Numbered from the stretch's first letter, positions 1-9,484 are shown. The stretch: 64,000 nt of DNA from Bacteroidota bacterium (GCA_016722375.1 JADKJG010000005.1:345367-409366); one strand, 5' to 3'. Numbers and translations: made by a program. The notes: generated by a model not told the origin, from the letters alone.

Positions 1-979
1 TTATGGATAAAAGCAGAGTCGGTCAATGCCTTCAAAAAAGCAAGTAAATCGTTTTTATCCTGTTGGGTCAATTGCAGCCCATATTTGAAACTAGGCTTGC
101 TCATAATTGGGTCCAGGCTAGGTGATTTTCGGACCTGCGAGTTGTAAAATTCAATTACCTCCTCCAGAGTTTTAAATCTTCCATCGTGCATATATGGGCC
201 GGTTAAGGCAATGTTTTTAAGACTTGGTGTTTTGAATTTTCCTATATCGCCATCCTCCCCTGTAACATTATATCTTCCCAGATTCACTCCAGAAAATACG
301 GAGTCTATTCCAATATTATGAAACTGCCCATCGGTAAACAAGCCCAGCGAATGACAATGAAAGCAGTCGCCTTTTTCAGTATTGAAAATATATAGCCCTC
401 TCAGTTCATCATCGTTCAGCATCCATTCCTTTTCAAGTACTTATCAACTTTTGAATCCATGCTGACATGCGTAGCCATGAATTGTGATAATGCTTTAATT
501 ATATGCTCTTCCTTAATGGTCTTCGCATTGAACACCTTCCTAAACAGGTCAGGATAAGTGGGCTCTGCATTAAGCTTTGAAACATCCGTGCTGAAGAACT
601 CTCTAACCTCAAAATCCATGATGTCTTCAAGAGAACCCTTTACCTTTCCATTCCAAAGAAAATATTTGTTCCATGCCAAGTTAACGTGTGGTAAAGCATT
701 GAATATAGAATCAGTAAACCCGCTTTGTTGCGGGTGGCAACTGGAGCAAGATTTTCCATTATTTGAAAGTATTGGATCGTAATATAATTTTCGTCCAAGG
801 GCAATGCCCTCTTCAGTCAGCGGGTTGTCGGCTGAAAGGTTTGGTGGCGGAATATATTTGGGATAAGTGAGACTTACCGGATGAAGGTCGGTAGGTGGCG
901 TGGGTTCTTTATTGCATGAAACAGCAAAGGTTAACCCTAAAAGCAACAGTGAAAAAATATAAATCCGAATAGTGCTCAT
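1..979 (-). CDS. MbnH-like di-haem cytochrome c peroxidase family protein (frameshifted, runs off left edge)
   Basis: This is a di-haem c-type cytochrome of the bacterial cytochrome c peroxidase/MauG superfamily, exported as a lipoprotein (LTFAVSC, Cys22). The first haem site is CSSCH at residues 78-82. The second, CFHCH, lies near 350-370 in another reading frame. The 5' frame stops at 416-418 after LKRNGC. The downstream frame continues LNDDELRGLYIF and then runs open to base 1 through a typical family C-terminus (LLAFLKALTDSAFIH). Adding one A to the AAAA run (T run at 430-433) restores YLKKEWMLNDDEL. The gene lies 5 bp downstream of an MbnP-family gene, which points to the MbnH branch, whose described member oxidises a Trp of MbnP to kynurenine. 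The break may be a sequencing error or a true inactivation. About 10-15 residues are missing at the window edge. Confidence 0.85.
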
Positions 980-984
980 TCAAT

Positions 985-1713
985 TTACTTAAACGTGAAA
1001 ACATCGGCACCGTTTTTGGATATTTTACTCATGAGCGCCATAGACCCCATTGTATAATTGCCATCCAGTAGAAGGTCATAGGTATATGGGTTCGAATACC
1101 ATTCGTTAATATTCATGGCCAAGTCAATATTCTCATAGGCCTTTTCAATTTTAAAGGGATGGAGAATAACACAAGTGACTAGGTTCATGTTATTGCCCAA
1201 ATGAACAGCGTAGCCTTGGCTAGATACAGAGTCCTTGACATGCCCTTCCATCTTCATAAAATGGTAGCCGCCACCCATCGGGTCGGGCCATGCCATATTT
1301 ACATTTTCACTGGTGGCGGGCAGACTATTGCTGACATTCTGATCCGGCCTTAAACCTAAATGAAAGGTCATTCCTATATAATTTCCAACCGGAACGTCTT
1401 TAAGAGAGAAAGAATTTGTGTTTAGGGTTTGTGCATCTATATAAAATATGCTGTCAAAACGAATACTATCCCCCGACTCCTTCAGTAAAGTAATGCCGGA
1501 GATATAATACTCCAACCTGTTTAATGAATAAAGGTTGCCAGCCGCATTCACATACATCAGGCTATCAAATATCAACGAATGATCATCCACATTATAGGAA
1601 GTATTTAATAATACAGTGGAACTGATAACCGGCGGATCTGACTTGTTGCATCCTGAGCCAGCCACTATTACCAAAAACAAGGTGCCTACTTTTACCCAAT
1701 CAATGAATTTCAT
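985..1713 (-). CDS. MbnP family copper-binding-like lipoprotein
   Basis: This 242-residue exported protein has a signal peptide and likely lipobox (Cys22), and fits the MbnP family of periplasmic or envelope proteins linked to copper. The family core is visible as AWPDPMGGGYHFMKMEG at about residues 141-157, followed by the H-x-G segment (AVHLGNN) and a C-terminal INEWYSNPYTYDL. Trp142 sits where family members usually carry the Trp before the GGY/GY motif. In methanotroph MbnP a Trp is converted to kynurenine by the di-haem partner MbnH. That partner is encoded directly downstream with a 5-bp gap, so the two are almost certainly co-transcribed. The family call is firm. The copper role and Trp modification are inferred from the family. 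Confidence 0.85.
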   Translation of the reverse strand: MKFIDWVKVGTLFLVIVAGSGCNKSDPPVISSTVLLNTSYNVDDHSLIFDSLMYVNAAGNLYSLNRLEYYISGITLLKESGDSIRFDSIFYIDAQTLNTNSFSLKDVPVGNYIGMTFHLGLRPDQNVSNSLPATSENVNMAWPDPMGGGYHFMKMEGHVKDSVSSQGYAVHLGNNMNLVTCVILHPFKIEKAYENIDLAMNINEWYSNPYTYDLLLDGNYTMGSMALMSKISKNGADVFTFK

Positions 1714-1921
1714 GCTTAATTATTTTATTAAAAATCAGATTATCTCTCGCCACGCAAAGCTATAGCAAAGGGCAGGGAGCAACTATGACATTTGTCACAC
1801 AAGGCGCGATTGAAATTTTCATAACACTATATTGAATTCATTTATTTCCACTTTCTCTTTCTGTGCGGTCAGAAGGAAGGAACTAAAAAGTGTCAACCAG
1901 CGTGCGAAATCAGGAGGCGGC

Positions 1922-3379
1922 TTATCGTTCCTGAAAGTTCTTATTCTGTACAAATCCCCAAGCCTCTTTCACAGGCAGCAATCGCAGCAGTGCAGATAAA
2001 GCAGTGCAAGCAGAAATGGCGAGAAAAAATAGATACATACGATTCGCGACAGGCAAGTAATTGATCAACATTAAAATGAGCCAACAGCCCAATACAAATA
2101 AAGTAGGTCGCCAGAGGTTGCTGACAGGATAATCAAGTCTAAACTGTTTGTTTACCGCTATAATATGTGCCAACGCAACAACAAGTTGAGTAATCAAAGT
2201 CGCTATGGTGGCTCCAAAGGCGCCATGCTTTGGAATTAGGAATAGGTTGAGCACCACGTTCATTACCATACCTCCAAGAGCAATGAAGTTCAGCGTTTTC
2301 AAACTTCCTTTGGCGGTGAGTAAGGTGCCAAAAATATAGATGCTGCTCATAGGAATGAAGTTCAGCATCAGCCAGCCGAATATTTTCGACCAATATCCGT
2401 CGGTTTGATGATACAACAGACTCATGATTTCGGAACGGAAAAACCAACAGTTCACCGACACGATTACTGACATCACGAAAATAAGTTCGGCACTAAACTT
2501 GACCAGGTTTTTTACGCTTTCATTTCGTCGAATCATGTGGGCAAACATGGGGAGCAGCAACGTGGCAAAAAGAAAGCCGAACATATTCACTGCATCAAGC
2601 AAACGAAACGAAGCTGCATAAATACCCGCTTGAAGTGCCCCGTCGGGTAGCATCCGCTCAATCATCACGGCATCAATGCGGTAATAAATACCCATCAGCA
2701 AAGCCAACAAGGCAAAGGGCAGAGACTTCCATAATATCATCTGGGTGAATTTTATTTTCCACCAACTGAATATGAATCCTGATTTATTAACCACAAGGAC
2801 AAAAGCGATAATAGCGGTGAGCAACAGTGCCAGCGTTTGCGCATAAATGAACCAGAGGATATTGAAATTTTCGCTGAAGAACGGATGATACAGCAGCGTT
2901 AAACAAAACAGAATGGTCAACAGGCGATCGAGGGTAGAAAGGAGGGAATCTGTTTTGAACAGTTGAAGCGCGGCAAGTTGAGAGCGGAAGTATAATATAG
3001 CCGAAAGCAAGATTTGATTGATTGCGAGGAAAATGAGCATGACCATTTGTTCGTGGTCAAAACCGGCGAAAAAGGCAGTGAGCAAGGTGAAAATAAAGTA
3101 GGCAATGCTCAAAACAGATTTCACGGCGAGCAGGTTCATCAAGTATTCTCCGGCGCGTTTTGGATGACGGGAAATAGCTCGATTGTTAAAGTTGTTGATG
3201 CCGAAATCAAGGAAAATGCTCAGGATGAAACTGAAGTTGAAGACGGCGAAGTAGGTGCCGTATAGTTCGGGTCCGACTTTATTCTGTACCACTCGGTCTA
3301 TGCCGAATATCCAGAAAGGCTTTACCAAAAGATTGGCGGCAAAGAGAAATAAGAGGTTGGTGGCGAACTTCCTGCGCAT
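1922..3379 (-). CDS. oligosaccharide flippase (Wzx-like polysaccharide biosynthesis protein)
   Basis: A 485-residue integral membrane protein with about 12-14 hydrophobic segments and the organisation of the MOP-superfamily polysaccharide flippases. The N-terminus reads FATNLLFLFAANLLVKPFWIF. A conserved central stretch is YRIDAVMIERMLPDGALQAGIYAASFRLLDA, here quoted only for its pattern of a charged RxDxVMI motif followed by GxYxxxxR. Such proteins move lipid-linked sugar repeat units across the inner membrane for surface polysaccharide assembly. No glycosyltransferase cluster surrounds it in this window, so the substrate is unknown. It ends about 200 bp before the MbnP gene and faces away from moxR. 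The start at 3379 gives a normal full-length protein. Confidence 0.8.
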   Translation of the reverse strand: MRRKFATNLLFLFAANLLVKPFWIFGIDRVVQNKVGPELYGTYFAVFNFSFILSIFLDFGINNFNNRAISRHPKRAGEYLMNLLAVKSVLSIAYFIFTLLTAFFAGFDHEQMVMLIFLAINQILLSAILYFRSQLAALQLFKTDSLLSTLDRLLTILFCLTLLYHPFFSENFNILWFIYAQTLALLLTAIIAFVLVVNKSGFIFSWWKIKFTQMILWKSLPFALLALLMGIYYRIDAVMIERMLPDGALQAGIYAASFRLLDAVNMFGFLFATLLLPMFAHMIRRNESVKNLVKFSAELIFVMSVIVSVNCWFFRSEIMSLLYHQTDGYWSKIFGWLMLNFIPMSSIYIFGTLLTAKGSLKTLNFIALGGMVMNVVLNLFLIPKHGAFGATIATLITQLVVALAHIIAVNKQFRLDYPVSNLWRPTLFVLGCWLILMLINYLPVANRMYLFFLAISACTALSALLRLLPVKEAWGFVQNKNFQER

Positions 3380-3751
3380 CGCGGTTTTAATAATCCTTAT
3401 TTCATTGCGATGATGATTGGATCAAAATCAATGAAATAATCATCCTGGTACAGATTGGCGGGCTATGGCTTCCTCTTGGAACAGGTTGACAAGAGTACTG
3501 TTTTTTCGGTAATGGGTTTCTCTTTTCCTTTTTGGTGTTTGTCATTATTGATGGATTTGCTCAGCTGTTTGTATATCGCAGCTTAGGGGCGAGTGATATT
3601 CATTATACAGTTTTGATACCCTTATATGTTGAGTAGAAACTATGGAAGTGAGCTCAAGTGGCAGGACTTGTGAATTGCGGGGTTTGGCACGAGCAATTTT
3701 TTCTTTCTTTGCGCGCGCTGTTTTTTAGCGTAAAAATTATTAAGCCATAAC
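3380..3751. other. intergenic region between divergent genes
   Basis: This 372-bp stretch separates the flippase (minus) from moxR (plus) and should contain both promoters. It is AT-rich near the moxR end (TAAAAATTATTAAG just before the start codon). I see no convincing coding sequence, repeat or hairpin in it. Confidence 0.5.
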
Positions 3752-4531
3752 ATGTATAAATCTGACGTAGAAGCGCTCGATGCCTTTGCTGCAAAATATA
3801 AGGAGTTGAAAAGTGAGGTGGCGAAGGTCATTGTAGGTCAGGATGGGGTGGTTCGGGAGATTTTGATTTCGGTTTTTTCGGATGGACATAGTCTGTTGAT
3901 TGGAGTGCCGGGTCTGGCGAAGACGTTGATGGTTCATACGATTGCGGATGTGTTGGATTTGAGTTTTAACCGGATTCAGTTTACGCCCGATTTGATGCCG
4001 AGCGATATTGTGGGTTCGGAAATCTTGGAGGAGAACCGCACGTTTCGGTTTAACCGAGGGCCGGTGTTTGCTAATATTATTTTGGCGGATGAAATCAATC
4101 GTACGCCGCCCAAAACGCAGTCGGCTTTGCTGGAGGCGATGCAGGAAAGAAGTGTGACGATTAGCGGCAAGAAGCATAGTTTGGATTTGCCGTTTTTTGT
4201 ATTGGCTACGCAAAATCAATTGATTCGGCGCATTCCGATTGCAGACAATGTGATGCAGTATGCGGTGAAGTTGGCCAGCAGCACCCGCCCGAATCGGGAA
4301 GGGTCGCCGACGTCGGTCAATAATTATATCAGTTGGGGTGCGGGCCCAAGGGCTTCGCAATATTTGGTGCTTGGCGCCAAAACTCATGCGGCGATTCATG
4401 GAAAGTATTCGCCGGACATTGAAGATGTGAAGGCGGTGGCCTTGCCTATTTTGCGCCATCGGGTGTTTAAAAATTATAAAGCAGAAGCAGAGGGTTTAAG
4501 TATTGATAAAATCATCGGCGGTTTGTTGTAA
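3752..4531 (+). CDS. MoxR family AAA ATPase with an internal in-frame deletion
   Basis: MoxR proteins are AAA+ ATPases that act as chaperone-like partners of DUF58/VWA proteins. Walker A (GVPGLAKT, near residues 53-60), Walker B (IILADEINR) and the sensor-1 region ending FVLATQN are all present. The C-terminal lid is also present (ISWGAGPRASQYLVLGAK, then YSPDIEDVKAVALPILRHR). Family members are about 317-330 residues; this one has 259. At codon 155 the sequence jumps from ATQN straight to QLIRRIPIADNV, losing about 60 residues that normally hold the EGTYPLPEAQLDRF segment with the putative arginine finger. The reading frame is clean on both sides. The usual downstream DUF58 gene is absent and HicAB follows instead. 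ATPase activity is doubtful unless the deletion is an assembly artefact. Confidence 0.85.
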   Translation: MYKSDVEALDAFAAKYKELKSEVAKVIVGQDGVVREILISVFSDGHSLLIGVPGLAKTLMVHTIADVLDLSFNRIQFTPDLMPSDIVGSEILEENRTFRFNRGPVFANIILADEINRTPPKTQSALLEAMQERSVTISGKKHSLDLPFFVLATQNQLIRRIPIADNVMQYAVKLASSTRPNREGSPTSVNNYISWGAGPRASQYLVLGAKTHAAIHGKYSPDIEDVKAVALPILRHRVFKNYKAEAEGLSIDKIIGGLL

Positions 4532-4537
4532 TATTGT

Positions 4538-4732
4538 ATGAAGGCGCGTGAGGTTTTGAAAACACTTGAAAAAGATGGTTGGGAAGTCGTTAGGCAGAAA
4601 GGAAGCCATCGCCAATTAAAACATCCGGTTAAATCAGGCTTGGTAACGCTTGCATTTCATCAACTTTCTGACGATATTGCAGTAGGAACTTTAAATAGTA
4701 TTTGGAAACAAGCTCAAATCAGCCAAAAATGA
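4538..4732 (+). CDS. hicA: HicA family toxin (mRNA interferase)
   Basis: A 64-residue protein with the HicA/YcfA double-stranded RNA-binding-like fold: KAREVLKTLEKDGWEVVRQ followed by GSHRQLKHP, whose His24 is the expected catalytic residue. HicA toxins cleave mRNA and are held inactive by HicB. The gene starts 6 bp after the moxR stop and its TGA overlaps the ATG of hicB in an ATGA, so toxin and antitoxin are translationally coupled. The order toxin-antitoxin is normal for hicAB. Insertion of the pair directly behind a damaged moxR suggests it arrived by horizontal transfer. Confidence 0.92.
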   Translation: MKAREVLKTLEKDGWEVVRQKGSHRQLKHPVKSGLVTLAFHQLSDDIAVGTLNSIWKQAQISQK

Positions 4733-4941
4733 AAAAGTATTTAATTGTAACAGAGAAAACAAAAACCGGCTATTCGGCCTATTCTCCCGATATTCCTGGT
4801 GTAGCTGCTACTGGCAAGACAGTGAAGATGGTGGCAAAGAATATTTATGAGGCTATCCGTTTTCATTTAGAAGGTATGAAACTGGAAAAAGAAAGTTTGC
4901 CCAAAGCAACTTCTGATGCCAGTTATTTTGTTTTTGAGTAA
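4729..4941 (+). CDS. hicB: HicB family antitoxin
   Basis: A 70-residue protein starting at the ATG that overlaps the hicA stop (ATGA). An upstream in-frame ATG at 4702 lies inside hicA and is less likely. The HicB core is clear: KYLIVTEKTKTGYSAYSPDIPGV, then AATGKT and an amphipathic helix KNIYEAIRFHLEGM. The protein ends soon after the core, with no C-terminal helix-turn-helix or ribbon-helix-helix domain, so it belongs to the short HicB type. It should neutralise HicA by direct binding; whether it autoregulates the operon cannot be told from sequence. Confidence 0.9.
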   Translation: MKKYLIVTEKTKTGYSAYSPDIPGVAATGKTVKMVAKNIYEAIRFHLEGMKLEKESLPKATSDASYFVFE

Positions 4942-4971
4942 TTCTTAACCAATAAGTCCTTCTAAAAGAAT

Positions 4972-4979
4972 TAAATTTG
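4972..4979 (+). promoter_or_regulatory. probable -7 promoter box (TAAATTTG)
   Basis: The sequence TAAATTTG matches the Bacteroidota primary sigma factor -7 consensus TAnnTTTG and lies 10 bp before the ATG of the PurF-like gene. No clear TTG -33 element is visible at the expected distance. Confidence 0.4.
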
Positions 4980-4989
4980 CGCTCCCGCT

Positions 4990-6888
4990 ATGAGCGATCC
5001 TATTAAACACGAGTGCGGTATTGCACTCATTCGTCTGCTCAGACCCCTTGAATATTATGCCGAAAAATACGGCACCGTTAACTATGCGCTGAATAAGCTG
5101 TATTTGTTGATGGAAAAGCAGCACAATCGTGGGCAAGATGGAGCCGGTGCTGCGGTTATCAAGCTGGATCCACATCCGGGTAGTCATTTTATCAATCGGG
5201 TGCGCAGCAGCACGAACCAGCCTATTGCAGATATTTTTACGGAGATATTTTCTTCCTTCCCAGATGGACGGAAACCTCTGGACAATCCGGTTGCAGAGGC
5301 AGACTGGTATAAAAGAAACAATCCTTTCATAGGTGAGGTGCTTCTCGGACATTTGCGCTATGGCACCTACGGAAAAAACAATGACAGTGCTTGTCATCCT
5401 TTCATTCGTGAAAACAACTGGATGACCAGGAACCTTGTATTGGCTGGCAACTTCAACATGACTAATGTAGATGACCAATTTAACATGCTCATCCATCTTG
5501 GTCAGCATCCAAGAGAAAGAAGTGATACGATTACCGTCATGGAAAAAATTGGACATTTTTTGGATGATGAAGTTCAGAAGATTTTTGATCGCTATAAAGA
5601 TCAAGGCTATGGCAACAAGGAAATCACTGATTTTATTGCTAAGGAGTTAAGCGTTCGGCGTATTTTGTCGCGCTCTGCCAAAGATTTTGATGGCGGATAT
5701 GCCATTATAGGAGCTTTTGGTCACGGTGATGCTTTTGTGCTGCGCGATCCGAATGGAATTCGTCCCGCATACTATTATTATGATGACGAGATGGTGGTGG
5801 TAGCTTCAGAACGGCCAGCGATACAAACCACTTTTAATGTTCCCTTTGAGAAAATTGAGGAGGTTAGGCCGGGTCATGCATTGGTCATTAAAAAGGATGG
5901 CAGAGTGAAGCATGATTTAGTCCGCGAACCGGGTGAAAAAAAATCATGCAGTTTCGAACGAATCTATTTCAGCCGGGGGACGGATAAAGAAATATATAGT
6001 GAAAGAAAGAAGTTGGGAGAATTATTGACTCCAGCAATCCTGAAGGCAATTGATTATGATTTTGACAATACCGTCTTTTCATTTATTCCCAATACTGCCG
6101 AAGTGGCGTTCTATGGATTGATGAAAGGAGTCGAGGATTATTTGAATAAGTATAAGCGTGAGAAAATAAGCGCCGAAAAAAATATTTCCCCGGAAGAATT
6201 AAAACGGCTACTCGATTTACGGCCACGCGTCGAAAAAATAGCGGTGAAAGATGTCAAGGCAAGGACATTCATTACGGATGATAAGTCTCGCGATGAAATG
6301 GTCAGCCACGTTTATGATATTACTTATGGGTCTATCGTTTCAGGAAAAGACACCTTGGTGGTGATGGATGATTCCATCGTTCGAGGAACGACTCTTCAAA
6401 AGAGTATTCTTTCTATTCTTGATCGGCTGAATCCGAAAAAAATTATTGTTGTTTCTTCTGCGCCGCAGATACGTTATCCTGACTGTTATGGAATTGATAT
6501 GAGTCGCATGAAAGATTTCGTCGCCTTTCGAGCCCTGATGGCCTTGTTAATAGACCGAGCCTTGGAAACCCAAGTTCAGGAGGTATATGAATTATGTAAA
6601 ATGGCAAACGCAAAGCCGGCTGATGAAGTAAAAAACTGCTTAAAGGGACTATATGACCTCTTTTCGGCTACAGAAATTTCAAATAAGATAGCTGAAATCG
6701 TTCGTCCACAGCACATTTTTGCTGATGTAGAGATTATATATCAAACGATTGAAGACCTGCATTTGGCTTGTCCCGATAATTTGGGCGACTGGTATTTTAC
6801 CGGAAATTATCCAACCCCTGGTGGAAACCGAGTGGCCAACCAAGCATTTATTAACTATGTGGATGGAAAAAATGATCGGGCTTATTAG
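4990..6888 (+). CDS. PurF-like amidophosphoribosyltransferase family protein (long type)
   Basis: This 632-residue protein joins a class II glutamine amidotransferase domain to a phosphoribosyltransferase domain. The N-terminal nucleophile Cys9 follows a short propeptide (MSDPIKHE-CGIALIR), and KQHNRGQDGAGAA matches the PurF RGQ-AG motif. The PRPP-binding signature VVMDDSIVRGTTL lies near residues 455-467. PurF makes 5-phosphoribosylamine in the first purine step, but many Bacteroidota carry this longer paralogue (about 630 residues, versus roughly 460-500 for canonical PurF) beside a normal purF. The family is certain. Whether it is the purine enzyme or a paralogue with another role is not settled by sequence. 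Confidence 0.8.
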   Translation: MSDPIKHECGIALIRLLRPLEYYAEKYGTVNYALNKLYLLMEKQHNRGQDGAGAAVIKLDPHPGSHFINRVRSSTNQPIADIFTEIFSSFPDGRKPLDNPVAEADWYKRNNPFIGEVLLGHLRYGTYGKNNDSACHPFIRENNWMTRNLVLAGNFNMTNVDDQFNMLIHLGQHPRERSDTITVMEKIGHFLDDEVQKIFDRYKDQGYGNKEITDFIAKELSVRRILSRSAKDFDGGYAIIGAFGHGDAFVLRDPNGIRPAYYYYDDEMVVVASERPAIQTTFNVPFEKIEEVRPGHALVIKKDGRVKHDLVREPGEKKSCSFERIYFSRGTDKEIYSERKKLGELLTPAILKAIDYDFDNTVFSFIPNTAEVAFYGLMKGVEDYLNKYKREKISAEKNISPEELKRLLDLRPRVEKIAVKDVKARTFITDDKSRDEMVSHVYDITYGSIVSGKDTLVVMDDSIVRGTTLQKSILSILDRLNPKKIIVVSSAPQIRYPDCYGIDMSRMKDFVAFRALMALLIDRALETQVQEVYELCKMANAKPADEVKNCLKGLYDLFSATEISNKIAEIVRPQHIFADVEIIYQTIEDLHLACPDNLGDWYFTGNYPTPGGNRVANQAFINYVDGKNDRAY

Positions 6889-7068
6889 GAAGATAATATT
6901 GCGCCTTTCGATTCTTGTATTCCATTTATAGACAATAGTTATTTTCTGTTTTTTTTAAGAAACTTAGCGCAAGGTTGTGTGGATAAGCCTTTTTGATTTA
7001 ATTTGCATGCCACAGATTAATTTTCCTAGGGACAAAGGCGATAAATGAATAATTAAAGTGACCGCTAA

Positions 7069-9309
7069 ATGATTAAAGACTACTCGAAATTCCTTTTTAC
7101 ATTACTTCTGAGCGTTGGCTTCTGTGTTGCCTTTGCGCAAAATGCGTCAGTGGATTCCACAAAAATTCAGACAGGAGAGAACCGCAAAGACACGTTGAAA
7201 AACGCGGTGGTGACTAGATATGAGGTAGCAAAGGCAGACACCTCTTTTAGGGATACAACTTTGCAAGAGAAAAAAAAGAAGCTACATGATCCTCAAAACC
7301 AGATGCAGTTTATGCAGTCTGACTTGGAATCAAAAAAATATAATTTCTACAAGCGAAAAGAAATTTCTACACCCCTCATGCCGCGTTATGATACGGATTC
7401 GGCGGCCTTTCAGCGGGGGAAGAAAAGAGGAAAGCAACAACAATCTTATAGAAACAGTCAATACTATTTCCCGGCAAAACCTAAAGATGCTTGGGAGATT
7501 GGGGTGAATTTCGGAGCCGCTTTTGTCAGTGGAAACGTAAGTCCTAAACTTTCTCCTTTTAGTCCCTTTGATAATATCGGAGCAGGATTTACCATTCGAA
7601 AGGCAGTTGGTTATGTATTTTCCGTCCGTTTGCAGTATCTCTTTCAGCGTAGTACAGGTAGAAACTGGAGACCCGATGCCACTCTACGGTTTAATAGGGT
7701 GTTGAATCCGCTACAGCAAGGGCCCGGAACCAATAATACTGTTCGCGACTCTATAGGACCGAGCTACTATAACAATCCAAAATTAGATGCTACCCGGACA
7801 TCGAGGGGCATACGGATGAACGGTTTTTTCTTCTTTAACTACCGGACCTACGTCCATGATGTTTCCCTGCAAGCGATTGTCAACATCGGCAATATCAACT
7901 TTCACCGAGAGAGAAATATTATCAATATCTACTTGTTAGGCGGGGTGGATGGTTACTTTTATCGAACCCGGTATGATGCCTTAGATGAAAACGGCCAAGC
8001 TTATGATTTTTCGCCAGTGATGGAACTTCAACAGACCCCAGCGAATAGTCCTTGGGTAAATGCCTCTAGGAAGGATAGAAGAAAAGAAGCTTACATCAGG
8101 CTGAACCAAATTTTGGATGGGAAATACGAAACGGATGCCGAACAAGATGACAATCTGGTCGGCATTAAAAAATGGCATTTTGTACCGGCATTTACCGTTG
8201 GTGCAGGAATAATGTTCCACGCTACTAAATGGTTCACTATTGGCTTAGAGGAACGGGTTATTCTTAGCCAAAGCAGCCGACTTTTGGATGGCTACCGTTG
8301 GGAGCAGGATGAGCACTCCTCACTAACATCCCACTATGATAATATCTCTTATACCTCGTTGAATTTTAACTTCCATATAGGATTGAAGAAGAGAACAGAG
8401 CCGCTTTATTGGCTCAATCCGATTCAATATTCTTACAAGAAGATTGGAGATATGAATCCAGAAGCGATTGCAGAAGCCTTGTTTAAGGATGATGATGGAG
8501 ATGGGGTTCCAAACATGCTTGACAAAGAGCCTAATACGAAAAAAGATTGTCCGGTTGATACACATGGTGTAGCTTTAGACAGCGATAAAGATGGCATCAT
8601 TGATTGTGAAGATAAGGAGCCTTATTCGCCGCCGGGATATCCGATTGATTCGGTAGGTGTTGCGATAGTTCCAAGTTGTTGTGATGAAGTTAATCAGGGC
8701 AATAGTTATAAGACAGGACCAGAGGGGGAACTTGTTCATGGTAATAATATTCAGGAAACGGATTCGACAGGAGCAGTAATTCAACAAAAGGGCAATACCA
8801 TCCGAGAAACTGCGGTAGATGCGGGTGAGCGGGTGGATAAGAGAAAAGGCGCTGCTCCTCGTCTAGGTGCTGGCACTGGTACCAGTACTGGTACTGGAAT
8901 TGATTGTGCCAAAGTTGCGTTGCCTTACATCTCTTTTGATGATGATAAGTTCAATATAGATCCGAGTTATGAAAATAAACTACAGCAAATAGCCGAAAGG
9001 ATGTTGCTCTGTCCGGATATTAGGTTAGTGGTTACCGGATTTAATGAATCGAGAAACGATCCCAAATTTAACGAACAATTAAGTTGGAATCGGGCCAACG
9101 CCGCAGTAGATTATCTTGTAGAAAAATACGGCATCTCTCGTGACCGATTCATTTTAAAATATCGCGGCGGGAAAAAGGCCGCAAGTTCACCTGCCGAGCG
9201 TAAGGCAACCAACAAGGTGGACTTCCGCTACGCCAACGATGGGGAGAGTGGTAGCAGCAATCCTCCTGCACCACATCCCGGACTCAAAGCAGGATCATCT
9301 GATAAATAA
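7069..9309 (+). CDS. OmpA family protein with TSP3 calcium-binding repeats
   Basis: A 746-residue envelope protein. A signal peptide (LLLSVGFCVAFAQ) is followed by a charged linker and a long beta-rich region (about residues 140-460) that looks like an outer-membrane barrel. Two thrombospondin type-3-like repeats follow (DDDGDGVPNMLDKEP and DSDKDGIIDCEDKEP), then a Gly/Thr low-complexity linker (GAGTGTSTGTG). A C-terminal OmpA domain (about 640-730) has SWNRANAAVDYLVEKYGI and should bind peptidoglycan. The protein probably anchors the outer membrane to the cell wall. It is transcribed alone and ends at a strong terminator. Confidence 0.88.
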   Translation: MIKDYSKFLFTLLLSVGFCVAFAQNASVDSTKIQTGENRKDTLKNAVVTRYEVAKADTSFRDTTLQEKKKKLHDPQNQMQFMQSDLESKKYNFYKRKEISTPLMPRYDTDSAAFQRGKKRGKQQQSYRNSQYYFPAKPKDAWEIGVNFGAAFVSGNVSPKLSPFSPFDNIGAGFTIRKAVGYVFSVRLQYLFQRSTGRNWRPDATLRFNRVLNPLQQGPGTNNTVRDSIGPSYYNNPKLDATRTSRGIRMNGFFFFNYRTYVHDVSLQAIVNIGNINFHRERNIINIYLLGGVDGYFYRTRYDALDENGQAYDFSPVMELQQTPANSPWVNASRKDRRKEAYIRLNQILDGKYETDAEQDDNLVGIKKWHFVPAFTVGAGIMFHATKWFTIGLEERVILSQSSRLLDGYRWEQDEHSSLTSHYDNISYTSLNFNFHIGLKKRTEPLYWLNPIQYSYKKIGDMNPEAIAEALFKDDDGDGVPNMLDKEPNTKKDCPVDTHGVALDSDKDGIIDCEDKEPYSPPGYPIDSVGVAIVPSCCDEVNQGNSYKTGPEGELVHGNNIQETDSTGAVIQQKGNTIRETAVDAGERVDKRKGAAPRLGAGTGTSTGTGIDCAKVALPYISFDDDKFNIDPSYENKLQQIAERMLLCPDIRLVVTGFNESRNDPKFNEQLSWNRANAAVDYLVEKYGISRDRFILKYRGGKKAASSPAERKATNKVDFRYANDGESGSSNPPAPHPGLKAGSSDK

Positions 9310-9320
9310 TTTTGAAAAAA

Positions 9321-9347
9321 GGCTTCTGAAATTTCAGAAGCCTTTTT
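9321..9347 (+). terminator. intrinsic terminator after the OmpA gene
   Basis: A perfect 10-bp stem (GGCTTCTGAA / TTCAGAAGCC) with a 2-nt formal loop is followed by TTTTT. It starts 12 bp after the OmpA-family stop codon. The 230 bp from here to the next gene hold no convincing coding sequence. Confidence 0.85.
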
Positions 9348-9484
9348 CATTTCTAACCAACGTGCCACTGCCGGCATTAGTAATTGACAAGAGTTCTCCT
9401 TTAGCGCTTTTGAAAGCAGCAAAGGCATCATTGATGGAAATTCAGATTCTTTCCCCAAGTATTTTTAATTTTCTGTAATTCTCC

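Noticed and set aside
3740..4459. 239-residue minus-strand frame opposite moxR
   Set aside because: It is antisense to a clear AAA ATPase and its sequence is Arg/Gln/His-rich without any domain pattern.
9228..9478. Small overlapping frames after the OmpA gene on both strands
   Set aside because: They cross the terminator and the OmpA coding end, lack family features and have no proper start context.
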